From Cymodocea nodosa (Eukaryota; Streptophyta; Magnoliopsida; Alismatales; Cymodoceaceae), in assembly GCA_036874045.1 (NCBI GenBank), contig JAZBRI010000004.1, forward strand, positions 1,798,001-1,862,000: a stretch of 64,000 bases of DNA, given 5' to 3'. Made by a program: the position numbers and the translations under genes. Shown here piece by piece: positions 1 through 11,119 of this stretch; the stretch's first letter is position 1; each line of letters begins with the position of its first letter. The notes beneath the pieces were generated by a model, which saw only the letters and a list, made by a program, of their open reading frames with translations, did no database searches and was not told the origin of the DNA.

Positions 1-547
1 AAGGTTCGTGTATGGTGTGGATGGAGTCAATTTTTATGTGAGGTGACACAATTGCTAATAGTTTGAGGGTAGCAAAGTTGGCCAGACACAAGCGGTCTTG
101 TGTAGTAGTGGCAAAGCTAGTTGCTTATGGATGCCCAGTTAGAGAGTGTGGTGAAGACTATGCAAGTGTAGTGGAGTCAATAGTCTAGGTGCATAGTGGA
201 GGTTGCTAGGTGGCAAATGAGGTTGATTGGTAGTCCACAGGTACCTAACTAAAAGAGGCTTCTCGATGTCATTGTTGATTAAGGTTGGAACCTACTCGTC
301 TATCATGAGGTAGATGGGTTGTTGGTAGTGGAATTAGCTAAACACAAGCAATTTAGCAAGGTGATGGTAGAGCTAGTCAATGGAGTGGCCTAGGTAGAGG
401 TTAACTGTTGTTGCATGAGGTGGGCGAGAGTTCTCTCTTCCTTTGAATTCCTTCCCCCCAATGGGGAAATGGCCTCCCAAGACCCCTTATCTATTGTGTT
501 TGCCTAGTTTTCTTCCTTGTCTAGGCACACTCAACTACAAAGGTTGA
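1..547. other. Unannotated intergenic DNA
   Basis: No open frame of useful length, no TIR and no recognisable domain. The stretch is G/T-rich on the + strand and reads like decayed repeat DNA leading into the 5S-derived sequence at 548. It may be part of the same mobile element, but I see no boundary. Confidence 0.4.
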
Positions 548-665
548 GGTGCATTTACACCTACTACCAAACACTGACTCCTATAAGAACTTTGGAGTTA
601 ACTGTGTTTGGGCGGGAGCAGAACCAGGATGGGTGACCACTTGGGAAGTTTTCGTGCAATGCCTA
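548..665 (+). pseudogene. 5S rRNA-derived sequence (Cassandra-type LTR or 5S pseudogene)
   Basis: About 118 bases are collinear with plant 5S rRNA from the first GGTGC to the last stem. The internal RNA polymerase III promoter is still readable: a box A-like AGTTAACTGTGTTTGGGCG (about 597-614) and a box C-like AGGATGGGTGACCACTTGGG (about 627-646). The terminal stem has decayed. It is a single copy, not an array. In plants, isolated 5S-like sequences in repeats are typical of Cassandra terminal-repeat retrotransposons in miniature, which carry 5S sequence in their LTRs. The LTR ends are not clear here and no second LTR was found, so a solo LTR, another 5S-derived SINE, or a dispersed 5S pseudogene are all possible. 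The 5S homology is seen directly; the Cassandra assignment is inference. Confidence 0.75.
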
Positions 666-769
666 TGGACAGTAGTGTTGACTCTACTCAAGCATTGGCA
701 AACTGTAGTTGTGTGCACCACTTACCAAAGTGGGCCTAGCAAGGCTCCCTACAAGATTTCGTCTCCTTA

Positions 770-946
770 GATACTCCTAGTGTATACCAGGCCATTTGAG
801 TGTCCATTGAGACTCACATGTTATCACCTCCATGGATACTTCTGGTGTATACCAAGCTGTTTGAGTGTCCATGAAGGTTCACCTTCTATCACCTCTAAGG
901 ATACTCTTGATGTTTACCAGGTTGCTTGAGTGTCTAAGAAGGATCT
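770..946 (+). repeat. 65-bp tandem repeat, three units
   Basis: Three head-to-tail units begin with GATACT at 770, 835 and 900, exactly 65 bp apart. Each contains GTGTATACCAG or GTTTACCAG, then TTGAGTGTC. The third unit is incomplete. The units differ by scattered substitutions, so the array is not recent. It starts about 100 bp after the 5S-derived sequence and may belong to the same element. Confidence 0.85.
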
Positions 947-1870
947 TTAAAATAAAAAATAAAAAAAACTACAAAGGTTGATCCTCAGTTGAAAAAGTTG
1001 TTGGTCAACCTACCAAGTTGACTAGCTAAATCCAATGGCTCAAAATAGTTAGGGTGTAGAAGATTAAATGAAAGCTGTTAGATTAAAGCTTGGATGATCT
1101 AATCTGGGTCATAGGATTCTAAGCAAATCCTCATTTTTTGGATGGGTGGTTGCAAACATGGTAGGTGACGAAATGGTAGACCAATAGGCAATTCAGTAGA
1201 TTGATTCTAGTTGATCTGGTAGACTACTTGTAATTCGGTAGACTGATGTTGATGTGGTGGGTGGTAGTGTAGACTAATGATTAAACAGTTCATCGGTTGA
1301 AGGTTTGACATGTAGATTCGCTGCAAGTGGTTGATGATCAATTAGCATACCAATTGGATGTCTGACATACCAACTGTCCACATGATAGCGACAAAGCGAG
1401 TCGATGCACAATTGGTAGATCATTTAGAAAAAATGGCATGCTGATTTGTGGCAATGTTGTTGGTGTAGCATACATCCTAAGAACATGTCAGACACACCTT
1501 GACGGCATGGTATTTATCTTGATGACGTTGATAAATGCTAGTGTTGTCAACTAGAGGCTCAACAATGGGATATCTACAAAATTATAATCAATCTTAATCA
1601 AAATGGCTTTAAATTCTTAGTTACTCTATTCCACAAAGTAGAATTATTCTGAAATTCTTAGTTACTCTATTCCATAAAAATCTCTTATTGTTTTGCATGT
1701 TACATTCTAAAATTTGGACCTTCATGGGAAATGATTATTATTTTATCATTGAAAAATTTCAGCCTCTGATGTTATACAGCTTGCTTGTTATTATTTTTCT
1801 TTTTTATAAAAGGGTAGCATTTAGTCTTTACCAAATTTTGTTATGTTTGGTATGTATTAAATCTTAGGAT
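947..1870. other. AT-rich intergenic DNA with one short direct repeat
   Basis: No gene seen. A 27-bp direct repeat starting AAATTCTTAGTTACTCTATT occurs at 1611 and 1652 (offset 41 bp). This stretch is probably the 5' side of the PIF/Harbinger remnant that follows, but no terminal inverted repeat could be placed. Confidence 0.4.
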
Positions 1871-2874
1871 ATGGTTAATTCAGATAAAACAGGTTGAAGG
1901 TGGAGGAAGTTTTATAAATTGGAATGCAAAATTAGATGAATTAATGTTAGACTTTTTAGTAAGACTATCAATGTAGGAAATGGAAAAACCCATAATGGAA
2001 AAATAAAATTGAAAACTTAGAATGAGGTTATAAATAAATACAATGAAAAAATAAGAATTAATATTACAAGAAAAAATGTAACTAATTGCAAAAAAACATG
2101 ATGACTTATGTACAAAAATTGCATTAAAATTATGAATCAAAGTAGATGAAGTTGCAAATATTTTTAATAAGATATGAAATGAATTTGTTTAGATTAGATT
2201 TATATATGTTTATGTTAGAAAATTATTTGTAATCTAATTTATATATTGATCTTTAATCTTCTTTTTAGAAACATTTGAAATGTGCATCATGTAAAGGAAA
2301 GTTCTATCTCATTTATGATCAATTTGTGCTAATATTTGAGAGCAGTAATGCTTTAAGAAATTTTAGCAAGTAAGTTGATGATTTTATCAAACAAGAAAAG
2401 GAAGATGTGGTAGAAGTTCATGCAGAAGATAAAATCTTCACTCCAATGTGTACTCAGCTATTAATGGACTTAGAATCTGATGTACAACCAAACTTTGCAT
2501 CAAGCATGAGAAAAAAAGGGAAGTAACCACAACCACATGCAGAATCACAAGTTATAGCATCATCATTTAAAGATACTACAATTGCCATTGTGAATTTGTG
2601 TGAAAAGGAAGATGTAAAAGTAGATCAATGGATGTAACTTTTTGAACAATTAATTGTAGTAGAAGAAGAAATGCTGGCTTAGTCAAAAAAGCAAGGAAAT
2701 CATTTTGATGAAGTTACCAATAACTTGCTTAACCTTCAAAATCTTAGTATCATGGATAGATTTAAAGTTATGAAGCTATTATTAAATGATGTAGTGCAAG
2801 ATCGATTCCTAAGTCTACCAAAAGACATGAAAGTAGACTATTTACCATTTAATTTGTTATGTGGTGATATGTAA
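1871..2874 (+). pseudogene. Decayed Myb/SANT-like ORF of a PIF/Harbinger transposon
   Basis: This region aligns along its length with the better copy at 46033. It starts at a matching ATG (NSDKTG versus TTSDNTSQ), then RWRKFY, then a Myb/SANT-like block of the Myb_DNA-bind_3 kind (HNGKIKLKT, EVINKYNEK). After a probable intron (about 2190-2268) comes KHLKCASCKGK, the usual tail of L10-interacting-Myb-like proteins. It ends near LPKDMKVDYLPF and a TAA at 2872-2874. Several in-frame stops and frameshifts make it a pseudogene. In PIF/Harbinger transposons this second ORF binds DNA and helps the transposase. I see no transposase next to this copy, so it is an internally deleted or truncated element. 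Confidence 0.65.
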
Positions 2875-4536
2875 AGATGCTTATATAATGTTATGAACAA
2901 TGTTTGATGTTATGGACAATGTTTGGTGTCATTCTACTTTTTTACAATAATTATAGTTTTATCTTTTTATAGTTCATTGTACTTGATGTATAATCTTTTT
3001 GGTTGTTTTCTATGATAATTTCGGATCCACATTTATTCTAATTTGACAAAATTCAAAAGTCTTTATGTAAAATTTCATTTATGACTTTTTATGACGTGCA
3101 TAAATTACTTTTTTTTTTTACTTTCCATTTCTTAACATTCATGTTTTTTCATTTTCTGATTTTCCCTTGTGCATAAACAGGCTTTAGATTAAATGTCTCA
3201 TTTTGTGTAATAACAGAGTTAATGAGAGGTGTTTTGGATCTATGCTCCCATATATTCTTGTAATTAAAAAATAAAGACACTTGTAGGACCTAAACAAAAG
3301 CTACAAGGGAGAAAAAGTGTTAATTGTTAAAATAGTTCTACATTGAAAAGTAAGGATTGGAACATGCACGCACAAGAGTGAATGTCTAATAGAGTAAAAA
3401 AATGTTATACTTAATGTTCAAGTCCTTTCCCCAATTTTAATAGATGACTAATCTAATAAGTTCTACATTGAAAAATGGATACATTTACCTAGATATAATG
3501 GTAGACCTTTTACTTATAATCAATTAGTTTTAAGTTGGAGATCTTTATATTTCTACAATTCATTCAGTTGAATATCATATTGAATAATATTACATAGAGC
3601 TGATGTAAGTTGTAGCCCTATATGTTAAACGTATGCAGGAAGTTGTGACACTTGTTAGGACTTCAACGATGAAATATTGTAGCACGTGAATGTTTCATAT
3701 GCTGTTTGAACACTTCTAGTTGTATGAATTGTTCATCATCATGGTACTTTATTTTTATGGTCTTTGGATTTGCATGTTGACAAGTTTTTTACTCTGTAGT
3801 CTTTTCCCCGTAAGCAGTAGAAGAAAAGCCTTTAGTAAAAGTGAGAGAAAGTTGAAAATAAAACAAAAGCATAATAACGAATTGTATTCCATTTAAAAAA
3901 GTTGGAATCATTTCATGGTGTCGAGGACTTCGAATATGTGTATAATCAATATCTGGAGAAGATTAGTTTGACTTGACAATCCTGGATTAAGAATTCATAT
4001 AGTCTCTTGACAATAAAACTATTATATATACATGCATACATACATCTTATATTAAATCTAGTTAATTGTTTATTTTTTCTATTTTAAATTAGGATGGTTT
4101 TCTGCCTATTTTTTTATCAATTAGGATTAAAAGTGGTTCCTACCTAATGTAATATGTAACCTTCAAACAACATATGTGATTACATGAGAAATCAGCATAT
4201 GTCACTTTCTGTTATGTAGAAACCAGTATTTCCCTAATTTTGCTTGTTAGTTGTTACATAAGAAGTCATGTTTGATTGCTCATCTCCATGTGGGGTCCAT
4301 ATAAATTCCATTGCCACATAAATTCACCTATGTTCAATCAAACATCAAACTAAAGCATCACAAAACATACAAGCATTTCTCAAGTCTCCAACCCACTAAT
4401 AATTCATCCAATCATCCCTTCCACCATTACACCATTAGGGGGTCTGAAACTTGTGGATCATTACTGATTTCATAGGAAAAGATGACTTAGGTTTCACGAA
4501 AACATGAAAATGGAAAGAACATATTGTAATTCACAC
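2875..4536. other. AT-rich intergenic DNA
   Basis: No coding frame, RNA gene or repeat boundary that I can support. The first about 120 bp (TTATGAACAATGTTTG, twice) still resemble the linker downstream of the Myb-like ORF in the copy at 47.1 kb, so the transposon remnant runs a little past 2874. Confidence 0.4.
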
Positions 4537-4539
4537 TAA

Positions 4540-5564
4540 GAGTTTGTTTGTGCATGATGGAAAATTTAAAAAGGAAAGAAACAAAAAGTTTAGAATGATT
4601 AGAAATGAAAAGGCTAAAAAGTTAGAAAGAAAAAAATGTTTGTATGCATGACAGAAAGTCAAAAAAGTCAGAGTTATGGTGAAAAATTTGTGTCTAATAA
4701 AATGTTAAGAAAAAAAACTATAAGATTAGTTATTTATTATTATTATTATTTATCCTCTCATTTTTTCTGTCTCCTTTTCCCTTTTTATTTTTTCATTTTC
4801 TCTTCATTTTTCTTCCCTTTTTTCTCCTTTCTTTCTTCTTTTTCTTTTTTTCCTTTTCTTTTTCTTTTTTTCCTTTTCTTTTCCATTATTTTTTTCTTTT
4901 CTCTTCTTCTTCCCTGAGACTTCTCCTTCTCCTTTGGTACAAGTCACTGGCCCATTTGACTATAACACACAATTTGTTGGTTTTATCCTTAGATCATTTT
5001 TGCTTACCATTCAACTCGTCAAGTCACTGGGAGATAGAGTTAAAGGTGGTTCAGTAAGAGATTCTCCCTAATGACAACGTAGTAGTACACAGACATGACA
5101 ATCTTAAACTGCTCTTGATCAGTGATGGTCTAAGGAAGGCAATGAGGGTTTCCATCAGTAGAAGTCCCATGTTGGTGCGGAGAGGAAGGAAGTGTTGTTT
5201 CCATTTGTGATGTGGGTTTCTATTTGTGGGTGAGGGGAGGAGATTTTGTTCATAGGTTCCAAAGATGTCTCCACAGATGGGTTTTTGTCTATAGAATTTT
5301 CTATCTGCACAGAGAGGGAGGTGACTCCCACAGACGAGCATCCATGAGCGGTTTCCATTTGTCACAAGGGGAGGAGATTCTAGTGACCACAAGTGGTGAA
5401 CATGCATAGGTTTGTTCATGAGGTGGAGATTTCGGGTTGAGGGGAGAGGGTGAAAAGTTATATTTTTCTTTCTATCAATTCTACCGTATACAAATGCATC
5501 AGTTCTCAAAACCTGTCTTCAATTCTTTCCTTTCTACAAATTTCAGTGTGCACAAATCCCCCTC
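4540..5564. mobile_element. 1,025-bp TIR element, Tourist/PIF-like, with TAA target duplication
   Basis: Terminal inverted repeats of about 43 bp: the left end begins GAGTTTGTTTGTGCATGATG and the reverse complement of the right end begins GAGGGGGATTTGTGCACACT. Both continue through AAATTT to AGGAAAGAA. A 3-bp direct repeat TAA flanks them (4537-4539 and 5565-5567), the size and composition typical of PIF/Harbinger insertions. The interior has a pyrimidine-rich tract (about 4740-4915) and no transposase frame, so the element is non-autonomous. A related copy lies at about 8520-9316. The open frames within it are low-complexity and are not treated as genes. Confidence 0.75.
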
Positions 5565-5567
5565 TAA

Positions 5568-7586
5568 GAGTGTAAAATGCATCTGTTTGGGTGTCTAATG
5601 TTAGATGCATCATGGAGGGAATCGGGAATCTTACACTTCCTTAGTTGGGAAGGTATTATCAATTGATGTTCAATTACTTTCCATAATTAGGATGAAATTT
5701 TATTAATTGACAATTTCAATTAGTTTTAGAGATATGGATAAATAATATTATGAATTGAAAAATACAAAATTTAGTCAAGTAGATAAGGAGAATTAGGTCA
5801 AAGAGATCTGGTTCCCATGGCATCTTGACAGAGAGTATTAAGATTGCCACACTAATTTCTATGTTTTAGCCCGTGTCCCCTGGATCTGTAGACAATATAG
5901 AAGCTCCAGAGATTCTTGTCCTTTATGTTGTTTGAAGAAACTTTTGTAGATGATGCAACTTATCTTACCTAGAAGTGAAAGACAAAATAGTGCAACAAGA
6001 GGCAAAACATGACTATCCTGTCTATTTCCAGCACTTCTCCAAATGAGATCCTGCACATTCTAGCCTACCACCTCTGCCACATTCAAGTTGAACGCCTTTT
6101 CCAACTTTTACAATTATTTCCCAAGAGTGCCATACTTAAGTATATGGTATTACTCGGATAGACCCTCCAGGAACCGTCCATACCACATACTTGTATTCTA
6201 GTCAAGGACCAAGGTTTTTCCTACTAAGCCCTCTTTATGAAGCACCTTAGAAAAACAATTTCTCTTGAATTCACTATTTTTTATACTCCAATTTTCACCA
6301 TACTTCGTATCTCAGAATTCACTATGTCGTAAACAAGTTAGGCTTGCAACTGCTTGTTTTCATTATGATTTGGTATGACCTATTCACTCAAATGCTATTT
6401 TTCTTGCTTACAGAAGAAACGTTCTGAGGGGAGCTGGAACGTACAGTAAAAACTCTATACAATAATTCTTACACATCTGAAAGTTGCTTACATTCGTGGG
6501 AATGGAATGTGATAGACAGGAGATGGCACCATTTTTTTCTTTCACAGCTTACAATCATCTACCGATTTATTTATATCATTTCTGTGGGAAAACTCAAAAT
6601 TGGGATGCAAGTGGAGAAAAAGGAACAAGAATGATAAGGTTTCTTAATGATGGATCTTATTGAATATTTACTGCAGTGATGACGGGTAATTCTGTTTTTA
6701 CCGTTTACAACAACTAAAGAAGACTTTGTTGCCAAATACAATGCAGAATCCTAGGTGCTTATACAAAATCACCTACTAGTTGGCGGCACACTTTAGCAGA
6801 TGACATTATAACGTATTGTGTTACGTGCACATATTGTGCTAAGTGGTTTCAATAACATAATTGATTATATATTATAGAAATAACAAAAATTGCTCCACAT
6901 CAATGGAGGTATATAATACATGATGTGGGTAGATAGGACAAAGAAGCAAAACAACCTTCACAAACTATAAAAGTTCATCATATGATATAGAGTGACCATT
7001 GAATTTGTTTTTATAATTTAGTAATTACCATGCTGTCTAAACAAGAGCTAGCCTTTGAGTTTTTTCAGTTCCCAATTTCACATCTGGACAAGTGTCTCTG
7101 CATTTGCAGTTTTTCTGCTTTGAGTTGTTTTTTGCAGATGATAGATATATTTCCGAACTGGCATTATGTTATTATTTCAGATCCTATACGAATTCAAACA
7201 CATACAATGTGATTTAAATGATTTTTTTGTTGTTTATCTTACCAGTGGTATTCCCTTATTTAATGCCGAGAACTCCAATTGCTGAGATCAATTGGCATGT
7301 TGGCTCTCAATATGCAGTTTGACCTGTAGATCATAATCACTAATTTTGTTGTCTTTATATTACAAAAGCAAGGTGATATAATTAGGTTGTTGAATGAAGA
7401 GCATTTTTTCTGATATTTGCATCTCCAATTTTCCAAAACAAAGTAGTCAATCTTGTGTACTAGCAATGGTCTTGTGCTTTACGTGGGCTATTTTTAATGT
7501 ATTACATGTAAAGTATTTACTAAATTATTATTGATGTGATGAATTCGATGAAGTCATGGTAATGTGGTGAAGTTATTGGTAGAGTT

Positions 7587-7631
<45 letters not shown>

Positions 7632-8519
7632 CTACGCAATGGTGTTGAGTTCCATTTTTTTTTGTCATTCTATAAATACTTTCCATTTTTGTGTTGCAGT
7701 GACCTTCCCCTTTAATCCACAATGGTTCACATGTGGGTTCCCTTCCCAGTCTCCATAGAGCGCCTCCATGTAACCAGTTGACAACATCATCCTCAGTTCA
7801 CCAACAAAAATGTCAAGTTAAATGTAGAAAACATGGCATCTCAAAGAAAAAGGATACTTCTTTCATGCTCAGACGACTCACGCCCGAAGCAACTTATTTA
7901 TGGATAGAGATGACCAGCATTTAAAATCTAGACCGGTGGCACCAAAAGAATGAGATGGAGACCTGAGGAGGATGTTCCGTCTTCAGAGTGGTTTTAAGTA
8001 GCTGAGGAGGCAAACTTTATTTCGTAGGCAATCTGGATATGCTCAGTGAACTTGGGCAATCTCGTAGGAAATCTGGATTTTAATTTATCCTAATTTAATC
8101 TGTTATCTTTTTCTTCATATTATATCCATGAAGTTAGAAAGCCATCTTCTCTGCTAGTTTCTTTTGGTATCTTATATTACAGTTTTAATTGATTTAATAT
8201 GATGCTGGTATGTCACCTGTTTGGTTTGTTTGCTTATTAGAGAATCCATACACCAGAATACGATTAAAAGGTTGTTATGGATGATAAACCACGTAGAAAG
8301 AATACCAGTAACCTCTACTCGTTGTATCCAAAAGTATCAAAAGATATTAATTCATTGCTGACAACGAAGAAAGATACACTAGTATCCTCTTCTTTCAGCT
8401 TGCCTGTTTTCATTTTTTTTTTTTTTTCTCACTTTCAATTTATTCTATTTGGTTTAACTTATTATTTGCTTATAACATTTCAATAGTCAATTTTTAAGAT
8501 CCACATGAAATATTCAGAA
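5568..8519. other. Intergenic DNA with a GA microsatellite
   Basis: No supported gene. A pure (GA)n microsatellite runs from about 7590 to 7628. Around 5860-6060 the - strand carries a short frame faintly like the C-terminal tail of plant LINE pol products, but the match is too weak to call. The rest is AT-rich with no visible boundaries. Confidence 0.4.
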
Positions 8520-9316
8520 TTATCAATTATAATATTAATCATTATTATTATTCCTTGATTTTCTTTCATCTCCTTTTTCTGTACTTATTATTATTATATT
8601 ATATTTTTATTTATCTCCTCATTTTTTGTCTTCTTCTCTCTTTTTATTTTTTCATTTACCTTCTTTTTTTTGTTTTGTTTTTCTTTTCCATTATTTTTGT
8701 TTATTTCTCTTCTTCTTCCCCAACCCTTCTCCTTCTCCTCCAACCATTTAGAGATAGAGTGAAAGGTGACCCAACAAGAGGATCTCCTCGACAGTGTCGT
8801 GATGGTACATAAACGTCTACGGCAATGCGATGTTTGTGGGCAACGATGCGACTTCGTTCATGTCTTCCTCTAACAACAAACAGATGAGTTGCCATCTATG
8901 AAAGATTGATCCACCGACGTTGTCGTTGTTCAAAGATGGGTTACCATTTGTGTTTAAAGACAAGGTGATGGATCCCACTACCTTCCTCGGTGTCAAAGAC
9001 TGATCCAAGTTTCGAGGGTTTGTCGATTGCATCTGACCAGAGGAAGGTGTGTTGAGGATGACGGAGGAGGAGGAGGGGTCGAATGGGTGGACGCAATTGA
9101 GTGGTTGGCTGAAGAAGACATGACGAGAGTGGGCAGAGTAAGCATTCAATGGTCATCGTTCATGTGAAAGAGTTTCGAGCTTGGTTGGAAATGAAATTGG
9201 TATATACTTGTACAAGAGAAAGTTGGATCAAATTTCAATCGACACAAATGACTTTATTTTCAACTTCCTTTTCCTTCACTTTTTTTTTTTAAGGATCTGA
9301 CTGGCACAAATCTCTC
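8520..9316. mobile_element. Diverged relative of the TIR element at 4540-5564
   Basis: It shares, in the same order, the pyrimidine tract (CTCCTCATTTTTTGTC, then TTTTTATTTTTTCATTT, then CTCTTCTTCTTCCC), the GAGATAGAGT/AAAGGTG block (8750 versus 5031), and an end resembling the 4540 element's right end (GGCACAAATCTCTC followed by GTTA, against TGCACAAATCCCCCTC followed by TAA). The left end is not clear: the sequence before about 8520 does not match the first copy. It is either 5'-truncated or an independent derivative of the family. No coding capacity was recognised. Confidence 0.5.
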
Positions 9317-9705
9317 GTTAGTCTGAAGTTGTTGTAGATACCTATAGTTTTGATTATTTTCTCTTGCTCTTTCATAATCACAAGGAACAGAGACGTAGTA
9401 AGCAATGGAAAAGGCAAACATAGTGGAGATGCAAATGCACAAATGCAAAGATGTAGAGGAGGGAAGCAGCAGAGATTCAACTATTTATTCAGGGAGAAGG
9501 ATGGGATTGACACATACTTGAGATGTAGGACACTGTGTTTGGGAAGTATCCTTTCTTCAAGTCAAAAAAAAAATTCAAATCTCATTGTGTAATCCATTAT
9601 TTGTATTTTGTGACACAAATTTATCTTTTTGTTGAAAAGTTCAACCCATGAACCTTTGTTGGTGCATGCTGCTGTGAAATGAATGTCGTTAATTTGAGTA
9701 TTTGA
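9317..9705. other. Short intergenic spacer
   Basis: No gene or repeat seen. It ends with TTTGA (9701-9705), the probable target duplication of the LTR retrotransposon that starts at 9706. Confidence 0.4.
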
Positions 9706-11067
9706 TGAAAAGGCATTTGAATTTTGATAATGTAAAAATTTATGTGAATAGCTTATATATTTCAATTGAACAATTAAAGTGTTAAAGCCAAACAAAGATC
9801 AAACAAGCTAGACGAATGTTGTACAAGAAACTCAAAAGAACTTCAAAAGAAATCATTGAATTACAGCCAATTGGAAGGTTTCACACTCAATCGAAAGGTT
9901 TCACAACTATTCAAATTGTTTCAAAGCAAATTGAAAGGTTTCATAATCTATTAGAAAGTTTCAAAGGGTTTTCGAAAGGTTTCAAATGAAACAATCCGAA
10001 AAATAGGAAATCTTGGAAGGTTTCAAGCTGAACAATTCAAACTTAAGTGAACTCACGTGCCTAACTTAAAATCTCACATGATAAGAATAAGAGAAGAGAG
10101 TCTCAAGCATTTGGATAATTTCAAGAAAGCTTTTGGAAGGTTTCAAATGAAACATTACGAAAGATAGAGAATTTCAAAAGGTTTCAAAATAAACAATCTA
10201 AATCTAAGTTATATCACATGCAGAACTTAAATATGTACGTGATAAAGCATCACTCAAGCCTTTAGATAGTTTCAAGGAGTTTTCGAAAGATTTCAAATGA
10301 TATAGTCTGAAAAACAGATTAAATCGAAAGGTTTTAGAAGGACAATATATTGAATGGTAACTTACTATTTACAAGACTGTCAAAAATCATAATACTACAG
10401 ATTAATACCATTGAAGGAAAATATAATCGTTGGATTTACAGATATAAATACAACTAGATCATCCAACTAAAAATGTTGAGAGATATAGAAAATATTGTAG
10501 ATCATCTAACATTATAGAAGAAAGCATAATTCAGATTTTATATTGTAAAGAATAAATTGAGAAAGCCTAATTCAGAAGATCATCAAAGTTCTCTATGTGT
10601 TAAAAGTTTGATCTAAGAAGGATCATTGGTTCGTGGCTTCAACTAGAAAGTTACACACTATGTTAGTTTGAGTTTCGACTTGAAAACTCAAAGAGGTTGG
10701 TTGTTGAGCTTCAACCTAAAAGCTCAAGGTGTAAGTTGTAGAGCTTTGACCTAAAAGCTCGTGGATTGTAGGTTGGAGCTTTGACCTAAAAGTTCAAGTG
10801 AATGGTTGGTTCTTGCTTTAACCTTAAAGCAATTATATGTAAGTGTTTGAACACTTAGTAAAACCTAAGTGATATTTGGAGGTGGACTAGTCGAGTTGGT
10901 GAACCAACTAAAATTTCCTTGTATTTTTATTTTTCTTTTCCTCTGTGCATGTATTATTTATCAACTTAATACTTGTGCTTATTATTCAATCAAATAAGTT
11001 TGAAATATTTTAAATTAAGCATAAATCTTCATTCACCCCCCCTTTGATGATCCATTCAATCTTAACA
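9706..11067 (+). repeat. 5' LTR of the gag-only Copia element
   Basis: 1,362 bp, starting TGAAAAGGCATTTGAA and ending ATTCAATCTTAACA. It is directly repeated at 13863-15459. Between about 9865 and 10340 it holds roughly ten imperfect copies of a GAAAGGTTTCA motif at irregular spacing, a minisatellite-like block. A run of C (TTCACCCCCCC, about 11031-11042) lies just before the 3' end. Confidence 0.85.
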
Positions 11068-11082
11068 ATTGGTATCAAAGTA
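11068..11082 (+). promoter_or_regulatory. Primer-binding site for reverse transcription
   Basis: ATTGGTATCAAAGTAGG directly follows the 5' LTR. It matches the TGGTATCAGAGC core used by most plant Copia elements, complementary to the 3' end of initiator methionine tRNA, with one changed base. Confidence 0.75.
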
Positions 11083-11119
11083 GGTTGATCTCATTAAATA
11101 GATTTAACCATCTAAGATC

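Noticed and set aside
4636..4917. Open frame with a Phe/Ser-rich, membrane-like product
   Set aside because: It is the translation of a pyrimidine-rich tract (TTTCTTTTTCC) within a TIR element. Any frame through such DNA looks hydrophobic; there is no conserved motif.
5051..5509. 152-residue frame on the - strand
   Set aside because: It lies wholly inside the 1,025-bp non-autonomous transposon and has no family motif. The related copy at 8.5-9.3 kb does not keep the frame.
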